Below are positions 30,158 through 40,206 of a stretch of 64,000 nucleotides of DNA, piece after piece; the first letter of the stretch is position 1; each line of letters begins with the position of its first letter. The stretch spans positions 2,049,501-2,113,500 of the forward strand of contig AP018318.1 in NCBI GenBank assembly GCA_003990705.1, written 5' to 3'. Both the position numbers and the translations under genes were made by a program. This stretch comes from Nostoc sp. HK-01 (lineage in GTDB: Bacteria > Cyanobacteriota > Cyanobacteriia > Cyanobacteriales > Nostocaceae). The notes beneath the pieces are model-generated. The model made no database searches, had not been told where the DNA came from, and was given only the letters and a program-made list of their open reading frames with translations.

Positions 30158-30976
30158 TTATTTAGCCAAACCAACAGGCTGTAAAGATATTGCTGATTTG
30201 AGTTCTCGACAAAGTTGTTCTACTGCTTGTAGCCCTTCAGTTGGACTACCTTCTGCTAAACGTTTGACGAAGGCGCTACCGACAATGACTGCATCTGCAC
30301 CCCATTCTTTAACTTGAAGTGCTTGTTCTGGTGCTGAGATGCCAAAACCAACACCGATAGGTTTGTCCGTGACGCTGCGTAAGTCTGTGAGTAAGTGTTG
30401 TACGCGGTTTTGGATTTGAGACCGCATTCCGGTAACGCCTGTGACACTGACAAGATAGATAAATCCTTGAGATTGACGGGCGATCGCATCAATCCTATCT
30501 TGAGAACTAGTAGGAGCTACGAGTAAAATCACTTCAATGCCAAAAGATGCGGCAGTTTGAATTAATTCTGCTGCTTCTTCTAAGGGTAAATCTGGTACTA
30601 CTAAACCTTTCACGCCAACGTCAGCAATTAAGGCTAAAAATGACTTAATACCCCGATGCAAAATTGGATTGTAGTAAGTAAATAAAATGATTGGTGCTTT
30701 CAAACTAGGAATCACATCTCTCAACATCTCTAGCACTTGTTCTAATTTAGTTCCTTTGTTCAAAGCACGAGTAGCTGCTGCTTGAATTACAGGCCCATCT
30801 GCTAAGGGGTCAGAATAAGGAATACCCAACTCGATGAAGTCAGCACCATTGCGATCTAAAATGCGTAAAGCATCGGCAGTCGTTTCTAAATCTGGGTCGC
30901 CAGCTGTGATGAAGGGAATTAAAGCGCATTGTTGCCTTTGGCGTAAAGATTTAAAGTTATTAGAGATAGTAGTCAT
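30158..30976 (-). CDS. trpA: Tryptophan synthase alpha chain, cluster copy
   Basis: A 272-residue TIM-barrel lyase that splits indole-3-glycerol phosphate to indole, channelled to TrpB. The catalytic residues lie in [19 protein letters not shown] (Glu) and [11 protein letters not shown] (Asp). The phosphate-binding loop is [11 protein letters not shown], followed by [14 protein letters not shown] choose the ATG at 30976 ([13 protein letters not shown]). A longer frame to 31018 adds [13 protein letters not shown], which is translated from a common AT-rich intergenic repeat and is not TrpA-like. It lies 116 bases after trpC when counted from this start. Confidence 0.95.
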   Translation of the reverse strand: MTTISNNFKSLRQRQQCALIPFITAGDPDLETTADALRILDRNGADFIELGIPYSDPLADGPVIQAAATRALNKGTKLEQVLEMLRDVIPSLKAPIILFTYYNPILHRGIKSFLALIADVGVKGLVVPDLPLEEAAELIQTAASFGIEVILLVAPTSSQDRIDAIARQSQGFIYLVSVTGVTGMRSQIQNRVQHLLTDLRSVTDKPIGVGFGISAPEQALQVKEWGADAVIVGSAFVKRLAEGSPTEGLQAVEQLCRELKSAISLQPVGLAK

Positions 30977-31092
30977 AGTAATTCGTAATTTGTATTTCGT
31001 AATTTGTAATTTTTGCAAGAAAAGGTTAAGGGAGAAAGGAAAGAATTAGTTCTTTATCTTTCCCCTTGACCCAACTTCTGCAAAGAGTTGAT

Positions 31093-31929
31093 TTAAAATT
31101 GGTGAGTTTTTCCTAATAAATTATGTACAGCTTGTTCTACATCGCTTTGTTTAACTAAAGATTCACCAACCAAAACGGCTCTAGCACCAACTTCAGCGAC
31201 AAAAGATAAATCAGCAGGTGTATAAATACCAGATTCGCTGACAAAGGTGATACGAAAGCTTTGTAACTGTTGCTGTCGCTGTGATAAAAGCTGCTGTGTT
31301 GTTTTTAAATAAACTGTAAAATCTTCGAGGTTACGGTTGTTAATTCCAACTAAACGTAGGTTATCTAGTTGTAAAACTCGATCTAGTTCAGCCAAGGTAT
31401 GAACTTCTACTAAAGCAGTCATACCCAAGTCATGAATGATTTGTAAGAAGTTTTGCAGTTCTTCGTCTGATAAGATGGCTGCAATTAATAAGACTGCATC
31501 TGCACCTGCTGTCCGTGCTAGATAAATTTGATAAGGGTCAATGATGAACTCTTTGCACAGTAGAGGTAATGTAACTTGCGATCGCACTAACCGCAGGTTA
31601 TTAAAACTACCTTGAAAAAAATTTTCATCCGTGAGAACCGATAGACAAGCCGCACCACCTTTTTGATATGATTGGGCGATCGCTACTGGGTCAAAGTCTG
31701 CTCTAATAATCCCACGGCTTGGTGATGCCTTTTTGACTTCGGCAATTAAACTAGGATGATGAGAATTTTCCTGTAAGGCTTTCAAGAAATCTCGCACAGG
31801 CGGCGCAGCACTTAACTGATTTTGTACAGCAGTTAAAGGCAATTCCTGCTGCATTTGTGCGACTTCTTGCTGTTTATGCCAAACAATTTCTTCAAGGATA
31901 TGTCTAGGCGAAACAACTTGTTTAGTCAT
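31093..31929 (-). CDS. trpC: Indole-3-glycerol phosphate synthase, cluster copy
   Basis: A 278-residue (beta/alpha)8 enzyme that closes the indole ring from carboxyphenylaminodeoxyribulose phosphate. Typical motifs are [17 protein letters not shown] (catalytic Lys), [27 protein letters not shown] (second Lys), [11 protein letters not shown] and FVSESGIY, then [13 protein letters not shown] at the phosphate site. It is complete and of usual length. It lies 69 bases after trpE and upstream of trpA in the same direction. No phosphoribosylanthranilate isomerase gene is in the block, so that step must rely on a trpF elsewhere. Confidence 0.95.
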   Translation of the reverse strand: MTKQVVSPRHILEEIVWHKQQEVAQMQQELPLTAVQNQLSAAPPVRDFLKALQENSHHPSLIAEVKKASPSRGIIRADFDPVAIAQSYQKGGAACLSVLTDENFFQGSFNNLRLVRSQVTLPLLCKEFIIDPYQIYLARTAGADAVLLIAAILSDEELQNFLQIIHDLGMTALVEVHTLAELDRVLQLDNLRLVGINNRNLEDFTVYLKTTQQLLSQRQQQLQSFRITFVSESGIYTPADLSFVAEVGARAVLVGESLVKQSDVEQAVHNLLGKTHQF

Positions 31930-31998
31930 AAGTATTCTTTGCGCCTTTGCGTCTTTGCGTGAGGTAAATTAATCACCGGATTTAGTAATAACAAATCA

Positions 31999-34203
31999 CT
32001 ATTGAGCAATAACCACTGACTCTTTTGTTTGCGTATATGTCCGCACTAAATTTTTAATAATTGCCAGACCAACTTCTCCAGCTAAAGTCATGATTGATTC
32101 TGGATGAAACTGTACCGCTGCAATGGGCAATGTCTGATGTTCAATACCCATGATGACTTCATCTTCAGAAATCGCCGTTACTCTGAGTTCTTTTGGTAAA
32201 CGTTGTGGTAGGGCAAACAATGAATGGTATCTACCAACAGTAAAAGATTCCGGTAAGCCTTGGAACATTACAGAATCAGACGCAGTGACGAAAACTCGTG
32301 AGGATTTTCCATGTTGGGGATAGTTAAGCACTCCCAGTTCTCCGCCAAAAGCCTCTACGATACCTTGTAAGCCCAGACACACACCAAACAGAGGTATTTG
32401 CCGACGGACGCAAGCTGCAACAGTCTCAGGAACTTTGAAATCACTTGGTTTACCAGGGCCAGGAGATAAGACGACTAAATCTGGGCGTTCTGTATCAAAC
32501 AGTGCTTCCGGGAAACCATGACGGAGTGTGGTGACGCTTGCGCCTGTAGAACGAATGTAATTAGCAAGTGTATGAACAAATGAGTCTTCGTAGTCAATGA
32601 GTAAGATACGTTTCCCAGGTTCAACACTGGGAACAAATTTGCTCAAGTTTGTAGTAATGCACTCGTCAATTTTTTCGTCTTTTTGTTTAGCACGACGAAT
32701 TGTTTCAAATAAAGCCGCACCTTTGGTAATGGTTTCTTGTTCTTCTGCTTGTGGTACAGAATCATACAGAAGTGTTGCACCAACTCGTACCTCAGCTATT
32801 GAGTCTTGCAAGCGGATGGTTCGGAGAATTAATCCAGTGTTTAAATTACCGTTGAAATTCAGATATCCAACCGCACCACCATACCAACGTCGGGCGCTGC
32901 GTTCGTGCTGTTCGATAAATTGAATTGCTGCTCGCTTGGGTGCGCCGGTAACTGTCACAGCCCAAGTGTGACTCAAGAAAGCATCTAGGGCATCAAACTC
33001 TGGGCGCAAGATACCTTCCACATGATCTACTGTATGGATGAGGTGGCTATACAATTCAATCTGACGACGACCTATAACTCTTACTGAACCAGGTTCGCAG
33101 ATGCGGGACTTGTCATTGCGGTCTACGTCAGTACACATAGTCAACTCCGCTTCATCTTTGGGAGAGTTGAGTAAGGAGCGAATTTGTATAGCATCATCTA
33201 AAGCATCTTGTCCCCTGGTGATTGTGCCACTAATCGGACAAGTTTCTACACGCCGACCTTCCACCCGCACAAACATTTCTGGCGATGCACCGATAAGGTA
33301 TTCACCACCAAGATTAAAAATAAAGCCGTAAGGACTGGGGTTAATTTTTTTGAGAGTTTCAAATAGGTTGCTTGGTTGTTCTTCGCAAGCTGTGAAAAAG
33401 TTTTGGCTAGGAACTACTTCAAATAAATCACCCCGACGGAAATAATCGAGAGCAAATTCAACCTGCTTGGCATATTCACCAATTTTATGGTCAGCATTTT
33501 GAGTAGGAGTTAAGCGTTGACCTCGATAATCAACAGATTCACCTGTGCGCGGCAAATTATAAGTGCTGCCATAGGCTGTGATAAAGTCATACTCTATGCG
33601 GAATGCTTGTTGTTGATAGTAGTCTACAACTATCAATTCGTCAGGTAAATATAGAACTAAATCTCGCTGATCTGTAGGACGTTCTAAACATGGGTCAATT
33701 GGTTCAAACTGAAATACTAAGTCGTAACCAAATGCACCATATAATCCTAAATGTTCATCTTCTTGACTAGAAAATGTATGGAGGATTTCGCGGATAACTG
33801 TAAACGTTGAAGGTTGTTTACTGCGTTCTTCTTCTGTAAAACATTGTTCTGTAGGTTTAACTAATCCAGTGATGCGGTTTTGGTTTTTAGTTATGTGATG
33901 AAGTTGTTGTACTTGAGATAAACGCTCAAACAGTAAAGCTAATAGAATTTTACCGCGATCGTTTAGTGCTGTCAGAGTGAAAATATTTTCTCTTGTGGTT
34001 AATTCCAACGGTGGATTAATGAACCCGATCGCCCATCGTTTATATCTGCCTGGATATTCGTAGCTGCTAGTTAACAAGCCTCCGCGTTGAGAATTGAGGT
34101 AAAACAGGATTTCTTCAATGGCAGTGTCCATCTTGACTTCTGTAATTGCGCGAGAGACGCGTACGTTATCCAGAGTTGTGTAGGAATGGGATTCACTAAT
34201 CAT
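31999..34203 (-). CDS. trpE: Fused anthranilate synthase TrpE-TrpG
   Basis: A 734-residue bifunctional anthranilate synthase. Residues about 1-510 are the chorismate-using component I (PSPYGFIFNLGGEYLIGASPE, CPISGTITRG, DRNDKSRICEPGSV, HTVDHVEG, SHTWAVTVTGAPKRAA, RVGATLLYDS). Residues about 535-725 are the glutamine amidotransferase component II (ILLIDYEDSFVHTLANYI, LSPGPGKPSD, nucleophile Cys in FGVCLGLQG, His-Glu in VQFHPESIM). The fused form is also known from rhizobia and some cyanobacteria. It starts the dedicated tryptophan set, 298 bases after eboF, the largest gap in the block apart from the IS. A separate promoter there is possible. Feedback sensitivity cannot be judged by eye. Confidence 0.96.
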   Translation of the reverse strand: MISESHSYTTLDNVRVSRAITEVKMDTAIEEILFYLNSQRGGLLTSSYEYPGRYKRWAIGFINPPLELTTRENIFTLTALNDRGKILLALLFERLSQVQQLHHITKNQNRITGLVKPTEQCFTEEERSKQPSTFTVIREILHTFSSQEDEHLGLYGAFGYDLVFQFEPIDPCLERPTDQRDLVLYLPDELIVVDYYQQQAFRIEYDFITAYGSTYNLPRTGESVDYRGQRLTPTQNADHKIGEYAKQVEFALDYFRRGDLFEVVPSQNFFTACEEQPSNLFETLKKINPSPYGFIFNLGGEYLIGASPEMFVRVEGRRVETCPISGTITRGQDALDDAIQIRSLLNSPKDEAELTMCTDVDRNDKSRICEPGSVRVIGRRQIELYSHLIHTVDHVEGILRPEFDALDAFLSHTWAVTVTGAPKRAAIQFIEQHERSARRWYGGAVGYLNFNGNLNTGLILRTIRLQDSIAEVRVGATLLYDSVPQAEEQETITKGAALFETIRRAKQKDEKIDECITTNLSKFVPSVEPGKRILLIDYEDSFVHTLANYIRSTGASVTTLRHGFPEALFDTERPDLVVLSPGPGKPSDFKVPETVAACVRRQIPLFGVCLGLQGIVEAFGGELGVLNYPQHGKSSRVFVTASDSVMFQGLPESFTVGRYHSLFALPQRLPKELRVTAISEDEVIMGIEHQTLPIAAVQFHPESIMTLAGEVGLAIIKNLVRTYTQTKESVVIAQ

Positions 34204-34501
34204 AAATAAATTACTTAGAATTTTAAGAACTAACTTGGAACGATAAGAAAATTATGAAACTAGAATGAATATCTATTGATGTGTTTGTTAGATATTTGGT
34301 AGATAGAAAAGCCTAAGATTCTTTATTTAGCCTACTCAAAATAAACTGGCTAATGAATGAATAATTTTTCGCATAAGATAACATTTTATTTGTGATTAAT
34401 ATCATCTTGTTTTGATAAATACAAAATGATAGTTTTGAAATCTAATTCAAGAATCTTTAGGCAGATATTTTTATTCGTTGGTTCTATCAAAAGATAAGTA
34501 T
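34204..34501 (-). other. Gap between eboF and trpE
   Basis: 298 AT-rich bases inside the minus-strand block. No leader peptide rich in Trp codons and no terminator/antiterminator pair were seen. It could hold an internal promoter for the trp genes, but no clear -10/-35 was found. Confidence 0.35.
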
Positions 34502-35878
34502 TTATTTTTTAGTTAAATGCTCAAGAATTAACTGACAAACGCTACTAGCTTGTATAGATGAAGAATCAAGTAAATTAGTTTGTTGGCTAATCAATAACGG
34601 CCCTTCATCTGGAGAAGGCGGAAGACAACCGTGTGAACCTTTAACTAAATCAGCGTCTAAAGGAATAACATCCATCAAATAACGAAAGCCTAGTTTTTTT
34701 TGTAAAAGTTTCAGCGCAATTTTGGCTTGCGGTAATTTGATTTGTGGGTCTATGAAAAGTTCTACAGGGTCGTAACCAGGTTTGCGGTGAATATCTACAG
34801 TTCTGGCAAAATCAGGAGCGCGATGAGCATCCAACCAATAATAATAGGTAAACCAAGCATCTGGTTGTGCTACTGCAACTAACTCTCCTGAGCAAGAATG
34901 GTTGAGATGGTAAGCTGGCTTTTCTGTTTCGTCTAGAACTTGTGCGACTCCATCAATTTCTTCGAGCAGCGATCGCACTTTTGGTATATAAAATGGATCA
35001 TTAACATATACATGAGCAAGTTGATGGTCTGCAACCGCAAAGGCTTTACTCGCACCCGCATCTAGCAGTTCTCGTCCGAGTTCTTCTCGTACTGTTAATA
35101 AGCCGTTTTCTCGCAAGATACGATTTAGATGTATAGGTTTAGATACCGATGTAATTCCGTATTCTGATAAAACAATGACTTGTGCGCCGCGATTTTCGTA
35201 GTATTGAATCAAATCGCTGCAAACTGCGTCAATTTCTTGTAAATCTTTGGCTACTTTGTTTATATCTGTACCGTATTTTTGTAAGCAGTAGTCTAGATGA
35301 GGTAGGTAAACGAGTGTTAGTGTTGGATTGTGACGTTCTTCAACAAATTTGGCTGAGTCTGCAATCCATTGAGTAGCACGAATTGATGTATTAGGCCCCC
35401 AAAAGTTAAATAGAGGAAATTGACCTAATTGAGATTGAAGTTGCGATCGCAAGTTTTCTGGTTGAGTATAAATATCAGGTATTTTTCGACCATCAGCAGG
35501 ATACATCGGGCGAGGAGTAACAGCATAGTCCGCTGAGGAGTACATATTGTACCACCAAAATAAGTTAGCGCAGGTAAAGTTGGGGTCGATTTGTTTAGCA
35601 ATATCCCACACTTTCGGAGCCTGAACTAATTTGTTTGACTGTCGCCAAAATTTAATTTCACATTCGTCTCGAAAGTACCAACCATTAGCAACAATTCCAT
35701 GTTCATCAGGTGATTTACCTGTGAGGTAAGTTGCTTGTGCTGTACAGGTGACAGCAGGTAAAATGGGTTCTATTGTTACAGCTTTTCCAGTGGATGTCCA
35801 ACGAGAGAGGAAGGGTGTATGTTCGCCTATCAAGTTGGGTGTTAATCCAACTACATTGAGAACGACTGTTTTTTGCAT
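34502..35878 (-). CDS. eboF: EboF: type I phosphodiesterase / nucleotide pyrophosphatase family
   Basis: A 458-residue member of the alkaline-phosphatase-like phosphodiesterase family. The metal/nucleophile region is PILPAVTCTAQATYLTGKSPDEHGI (Thr in TCTAQ as probable nucleophile, His in DEHGI, about residues 40-62). A second metal motif is LTLVYLPHLDYCLQKYG, and VIVLSEYGITSV follows. The C-terminal ADHQLAHVYV and DLVKGSHG supply the last His residues. There is no signal peptide. In the ebo gene set this is the sixth gene. The ebo set is reported to be needed to move the scytonemin monomer to the periplasm in Nostoc punctiforme; the role of EboF itself is unknown. It is spaced 29 bases after eboE. 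Confidence 0.88.
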   Translation of the reverse strand: MQKTVVLNVVGLTPNLIGEHTPFLSRWTSTGKAVTIEPILPAVTCTAQATYLTGKSPDEHGIVANGWYFRDECEIKFWRQSNKLVQAPKVWDIAKQIDPNFTCANLFWWYNMYSSADYAVTPRPMYPADGRKIPDIYTQPENLRSQLQSQLGQFPLFNFWGPNTSIRATQWIADSAKFVEERHNPTLTLVYLPHLDYCLQKYGTDINKVAKDLQEIDAVCSDLIQYYENRGAQVIVLSEYGITSVSKPIHLNRILRENGLLTVREELGRELLDAGASKAFAVADHQLAHVYVNDPFYIPKVRSLLEEIDGVAQVLDETEKPAYHLNHSCSGELVAVAQPDAWFTYYYWLDAHRAPDFARTVDIHRKPGYDPVELFIDPQIKLPQAKIALKLLQKKLGFRYLMDVIPLDADLVKGSHGCLPPSPDEGPLLISQQTNLLDSSSIQASSVCQLILEHLTKK

Positions 35879-35907
35879 AATAACCGCAAAGGAAGCAAAG
35901 AAAATAT

Positions 35908-37149
35908 TTAACTATGAACTAATTGTTTTGTTAATAGGTTTGTCAGAACCCATTCATATTCCCGTTGAATTGATGCTGATAAGTCTAGTTTCATTTCATC
36001 GGGTAAGACTTCCCAGGTATATGTTTCAATTTCTAGATGGTTACAGAAGTGATTATCTTGCAGCATATTTAGTACATTTACAATATCGTCTTGAGTAGAT
36101 TGTAATAATTGATAATCACGAACAAAAATCGGAACATGGAAGTGTATTCGCCATTCTTCATCAGTAGTGTTTTCTAGGTTTGGTAAGGCGGTTTCTAAAT
36201 CTGAATAGTGAATTAATCTGTTATTTTGTGTACGCGCAATTACTTGATGTAAATATGTTGATTCAGCGAAAGGTTTCAATTTTTCTAATATCAACTGTCG
36301 TTGCTGTGCATCTTTGGGTATGTTGACTTGCAAGGCTGCACTAATTTGAATTTTGCCGATTTGAATTCCCGCAGCTTGAAACTTTTGCAAAACTAAGATG
36401 GGATTTTCGTACTCTACAGCAAAATGACAAGTGTCGTAACAAACGCGCACATGGTCTAGGATGTATTGTTCGGCAGTTTCTTGAGTAATTCCTAAATGTT
36501 TGGTTAAATAATCTCCAGCAATTGGTAGTAAATGTTTCTGGAAATAATCAATTACTTCGTTTGCATTCTCAACTAAACCATCTGGTTCCGGTTCTAAATC
36601 CAAATGTAAAAGTTTTCCTTGTTCAGTCTGAATGCGTACCATTTGCTCTACTAGCTGTGCTATTTGCAAACTAGCACTTTCCATGACTGAATTTTGAACA
36701 AATTGATTTCCTTTGAACCAAGGTTTGTAAGATAAGGGTAATGTAGAAATACTACCTTCTATATCGGCTGATAGTAATTCCGCCAGAATTTGCGTGAGTT
36801 GTAAGGTGTATTCTAAACGTTCTTGCTTTGACCAATCTGGTGCATAAACTTGGTCTTTGACTATTTGCCGATGAAATTGTCCATAGGGAAAACCATTTAA
36901 GGTAAATACGTATAAATCTTGTTCATTTAACCATGACTGAAACTGAGATAAAGTATTCCCTTGAAGTAATTCTTTAGCTGCTACGGCTGCTAAACGTAAG
37001 CCAATACCAAATGGTTTATCTGGTGATAACTTCGCTTTTAACGGTGGAAGATATTGCAGGATGTTGGCAAAAACTTTTTCCCACTCTTCGCCAGGGTGAA
37101 TGTTAGTACAATATGTGAGTTGAAAGCTTTTTTCGGTTTCTATTTTCAT
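35908..37149 (-). CDS. eboE: EboE: xylose-isomerase-like TIM-barrel protein
   Basis: A 413-residue protein of the AP endonuclease 2 / xylose isomerase-like TIM-barrel group. Metal-binding type motifs are LLHLDLEPEPDGLVEN (Glu, about residues 180-195), VRVCYDTCHFAVEYENP (Asp-x-x-His, about 235) and EWRIHFHVPIF with HLEIETYTW near the end. Its start ATG overlaps the eboD stop by 4 bases (ATGA), indicating translational coupling. The reaction is unknown; with the other Ebo proteins it is tied to export or processing of the scytonemin precursor. It is cytosolic by sequence, with no signal peptide or membrane helix. Confidence 0.87.
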   Translation of the reverse strand: MKIETEKSFQLTYCTNIHPGEEWEKVFANILQYLPPLKAKLSPDKPFGIGLRLAAVAAKELLQGNTLSQFQSWLNEQDLYVFTLNGFPYGQFHRQIVKDQVYAPDWSKQERLEYTLQLTQILAELLSADIEGSISTLPLSYKPWFKGNQFVQNSVMESASLQIAQLVEQMVRIQTEQGKLLHLDLEPEPDGLVENANEVIDYFQKHLLPIAGDYLTKHLGITQETAEQYILDHVRVCYDTCHFAVEYENPILVLQKFQAAGIQIGKIQISAALQVNIPKDAQQRQLILEKLKPFAESTYLHQVIARTQNNRLIHYSDLETALPNLENTTDEEWRIHFHVPIFVRDYQLLQSTQDDIVNVLNMLQDNHFCNHLEIETYTWEVLPDEMKLDLSASIQREYEWVLTNLLTKQLVHS

Positions 37150-38381
37150 CTTTTACCTCTATTTGTTGTCACCAGTTTCTGTTGTTTTTCAAAATCAAGC
37201 AGTAAAGATATTGCTTGTTGATATAACGATAAATCTACTTCGTGAACTTCAACTCCTTTACCAATTCGTTGTAAGAGAGTCAGGGTTAGTTCGCCACCTA
37301 AATGTTCTCGGAATTCGGTCAAACCTCGGAATAAACAACGGGTATTTTTAGGTGATGATTGTTCAGCTAGTTCTGGTACATACAAGGTAAAACCGAGTCC
37401 TGCAAGTGTCTTTAATATTTTTTGCCACTCGCTATGTGAAAGCATTCCGAGAAGGTAAGAATAAGTACTATCTAAAGCAATCCCAATTGTTACAGCTTCG
37501 CCATGTCGTAATCTATAGTCTGTCAATTGTTCTAGTTTATGAGCAGCCCAATGTCCAAAATCTAGAGGGCGGGATGAACCCATTTCAAAAGGATCGCCAG
37601 CTTTAGCTATATGTTCTAGGTGTAACTGGGCGCAACAATAGATTAGTTGCTGCATACTATCCATGTCACGGTGGGCTAGGGCTGTGGTGTGAGCATGGAT
37701 AAAATCAAAGAAGTGAGCATCTTTAATTAAGGCTACTTTTACGGCTTCGGCAATTCCCGAACGCCAATCGCGATCGCATAATGTAGTCAAGAAGGCAGAA
37801 TCGTTAATGACTGCATAAGGTGGGGCAAATGTACCTAAAAAGTTCTTTTTACCAAAGGCGTTGATACCATTTTTCACACCTATACCAGAATCGTTCTGCG
37901 CTAACACTGTTGTCGGAATGCGGATAAGGCGCACTCCACGATGTGCTGTCGCAGCTGCATAGCCTACTAAATCTAATACCGCACCACCACCAATTGCTAA
38001 TAGGTAAGAATGACGACATATTCCTGCGGCTTCTATTAGTTGGTGGATTTGTTCTAATAATTTTGGTTCATTCTTTGCAGCTTCTCCCCCTGGAATCAGC
38101 ATTGGTTCAGCAGCTAATGTGATCACCTCTGCATAAAAATTTGCATAGTTAGTGATTTGCGATAATAAATCTGGCCAAAACTCTAATAATCCGGCATCTA
38201 CTAACGCTACAATTTTCTTGGATTTCTTTTCACCATCAGATGCGATCGCCTGTGCTAATGTAGGATTTTTTAAATTGAAAATATTATGAGTAAAGTGAAC
38301 TTCATAGTTAAAAGTTACTCTAATATTTTGTCGAATAGATTGTCCAAATAATTTAGTTTCTTGTTCAACATTAACTAACAT
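37146..38381 (-). CDS. eboD: EboD: 3-dehydroquinate synthase-like sugar phosphate cyclase
   Basis: A 411-residue protein of the 3-dehydroquinate synthase fold. The NAD-binding glycine motif is LLAIGGGAVLDLVGYAAATAHRG, followed by RIPTTVLAQNDSGIGVKNGINAFGKKNFLGTF, the first half of which is shown here in pieces. Zn ligands are suggested by GIAEAVKVALIKDAHFF (Glu), FGHWAAHKLEQL (His) and LRHGEAVTIG (His). Annotators often name it aroB, but its place in the ebo set suggests a specialised cyclase, not the shikimate enzyme. It lies 23 bases after tyrA and overlaps eboE by 4 bases. The substrate is unknown. Confidence 0.87.
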   Translation of the reverse strand: MLVNVEQETKLFGQSIRQNIRVTFNYEVHFTHNIFNLKNPTLAQAIASDGEKKSKKIVALVDAGLLEFWPDLLSQITNYANFYAEVITLAAEPMLIPGGEAAKNEPKLLEQIHQLIEAAGICRHSYLLAIGGGAVLDLVGYAAATAHRGVRLIRIPTTVLAQNDSGIGVKNGINAFGKKNFLGTFAPPYAVINDSAFLTTLCDRDWRSGIAEAVKVALIKDAHFFDFIHAHTTALAHRDMDSMQQLIYCCAQLHLEHIAKAGDPFEMGSSRPLDFGHWAAHKLEQLTDYRLRHGEAVTIGIALDSTYSYLLGMLSHSEWQKILKTLAGLGFTLYVPELAEQSSPKNTRCLFRGLTEFREHLGGELTLTLLQRIGKGVEVHEVDLSLYQQAISLLLDFEKQQKLVTTNRGKR

Positions 38382-38404
38382 AGTTTCTTGTAATTTTAAT
38401 TAAT

Positions 38405-39229
38405 TTATTGTTTAAAAAATTTTTGAGTCTTTTCAAACTCTCGAATTAAACCTTCTCTATCCTTTTGCTCTACCAATTTCGCCAATCGGCTATAAGTATT
38501 CGCTAAAGAATTAATCGCTTGGCATCTTTCATCAGTGGCTAACATAATATCAACACACAGATTAGGATTTTGGCAAAATAACCGTTGTAAAATTTCAATT
38601 TCTTGACAAAAGCTAGGAGATGAAATTGATAAGCTCTGCTCTAAGTCAATGTTAGACTGAGCTAAAAAAATGCCAAGGCTAAGTCTACAAAAATGCTGTG
38701 TTGCTTGAATATATACCATCATACGATCGTGTTCTTCTGGGCTATAAGTAATTAATTCTGTGCCTTGATTTTGCAAAAAATCTAACAACCATTGAAATGA
38801 TTCATGATTACGCCCAGGACAGACTACTATTTTTTGTTCCCAAAAAGATTTGACACTTGGCCCAAACATGGGGTGTAATCCCATTACAGGGCCAGTATGG
38901 TGTTTCAGCATTGCTTCTGTTGGCTGAGTTTTAATACTTGTGATGTCACACAAAGCTGTATTAGGCGATAAGTATTTAGCCGCACGCCCAATAATATCAA
39001 CTGTATATTTTATCGGCACACTTATTAATACTAAATCTGCATTATTGAGCAGTTTGTCTGCATCATCCCAATCTTCTTGTTCAAGAACATTTACTTTATG
39101 GCCTACGGACAAAAGTTGTTCTCGAAATAACTTGCCCATCCTACCACGTCCACCAATGATAGTAATTTGTTTAGCTTTGACATCTTTGATTGATGCTAAC
39201 CTTGGGTTGAATGAGGATTGCAAAACCAT
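38405..39229 (-). CDS. tyrA: Prephenate dehydrogenase (TyrA), cluster copy
   Basis: A 274-residue NAD-dependent dehydrogenase. The Rossmann motif is ITIIGGRGRMGKLF (about residues 22-35). The catalytic-type histidines lie in MGLHPMFGPSVKS and YIQATQHFCRLSLGIFLA. The sequence closely follows the dehydrogenase half of the enteric chorismate mutase-prephenate dehydrogenase T-protein (GGRGxMGxLF, VLEQEDWD, LISVPI, GLHPMFGP, EHDRMMxxIQA), without the mutase domain. It would make p-hydroxyphenylpyruvate directly, the partner keto acid that ScyA needs. That differs from the arogenate route usual for tyrosine in cyanobacteria. It sits between eboC and eboD with gaps of 47 and 23 bases, so it is co-transcribed. 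Confidence 0.9.
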   Translation of the reverse strand: MVLQSSFNPRLASIKDVKAKQITIIGGRGRMGKLFREQLLSVGHKVNVLEQEDWDDADKLLNNADLVLISVPIKYTVDIIGRAAKYLSPNTALCDITSIKTQPTEAMLKHHTGPVMGLHPMFGPSVKSFWEQKIVVCPGRNHESFQWLLDFLQNQGTELITYSPEEHDRMMVYIQATQHFCRLSLGIFLAQSNIDLEQSLSISSPSFCQEIEILQRLFCQNPNLCVDIMLATDERCQAINSLANTYSRLAKLVEQKDREGLIREFEKTQKFFKQ

Positions 39230-39276
39230 TTGTTAGTCTCCAATTTTCAAAAATTCATACATTGAGACTGATTGTG

Positions 39277-40176
39277 TTAAGTCACAGCAAATATTTTGGC
39301 TAATATCATGGAAATAGGTAGTAAACTCAAAACTAATAAACCGTAGGATAAGCCTGCAAAACCAGCCGCCAAAGTTGTATCTAAAATAATTAATGACAAC
39401 ACACCAGCTTTTACTGCAACCCGAATTTGTTCTGGAGTCGGTTGGCGTACGACTTGAATAAAAGGCAATAGTACTCGAATACCTAATAATATTAAGAATG
39501 GGAATGCGGTGATAATTTGATAGTCTGTAAGCCATCCTAATCCCAGAAGCCCAACAAGAACTGCAACTATTAGCAATAGTGCTATGATGCCTGTGCTGTG
39601 TTTTGCACCATGTACTTCACCCCGGCTGAGGGCAGTAATTGCAGCAATGTAAACTATGGGAATTAAAGCTAAAAACCAGTAATTTCCTAAGACTGCTGGG
39701 ACGACACTCACCCCTAGTAATAAGTTACCGCCTCGGCAAAACCCCATATTTATAGGGCCAAGAATTGAGTGATGCTTGGCGATCGCATCATATAATAAGG
39801 CAGCAGTGGCGATCGCGATCGCCACTATCCCACTCAACCAGGAAACCTGCGTCGCCGCCCCTAAACCCACAGTCAACAACACGCTTCCTAATAAAGTTGC
39901 ACCTGTACGCGAAGCTCTATTACTGGGGATTGGCCTTTCTGGACGCTCTTCGGCATCTAATTCGGCATCAAACACATCATTAAATACAATACCGCCGCCA
40001 TACAAGCCCGTGGTCGCTAAAATTAACCATAGCAGTGGTGAGAGATTTGCTTCGGCAAAATACCCAGAAGCCGCAAAACCAGCCATAATATCTGCCCAGG
40101 CGGTGATAATATTGGCAGGTCGGAGTAATTGCAGATATGCCCAGAAGCGTTGAGATTGAAAGGTGGCGGTGTTCAT
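39277..40176 (-). CDS. eboC: EboC: UbiA-family prenyltransferase-like membrane protein
   Basis: A 299-residue integral membrane protein with eight or nine hydrophobic helices. The UbiA Asp-rich motif is FNDVFDAELDAEERPERPIPSNR, where NDxxDxxxD binds Mg-diphosphate (about residues 67-75). A second Asp-containing loop is weaker (LLYDAIAKHHSILGPINMG). UbiA enzymes attach isoprenoid chains to aromatic rings; in the ebo set no prenylated product is known, so the role is open. It starts at ATG 40176, 30 bases after eboB, and precedes tyrA. It is probably one of the membrane parts of the proposed scytonemin-monomer transfer system. Confidence 0.9.
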   Translation of the reverse strand: MNTATFQSQRFWAYLQLLRPANIITAWADIMAGFAASGYFAEANLSPLLWLILATTGLYGGGIVFNDVFDAELDAEERPERPIPSNRASRTGATLLGSVLLTVGLGAATQVSWLSGIVAIAIATAALLYDAIAKHHSILGPINMGFCRGGNLLLGVSVVPAVLGNYWFLALIPIVYIAAITALSRGEVHGAKHSTGIIALLLIVAVLVGLLGLGWLTDYQIITAFPFLILLGIRVLLPFIQVVRQPTPEQIRVAVKAGVLSLIILDTTLAAGFAGLSYGLLVLSLLPISMILAKIFAVT

Positions 40177-40206
40177 ATTTTGACTTGTTCAAAGGCGCAG
40201 AGAGGT

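Noticed and set aside
30977-31018. Extended N-terminus for TrpA
   Set aside because: The added residues come from a TTACAAATTACGAAATACAA-type intergenic repeat, and TrpA similarity begins at the ATG at 30976.
34204-34501. A tryptophan attenuator before trpE
   Set aside because: No leader peptide with Trp codons and no alternative hairpins were found.
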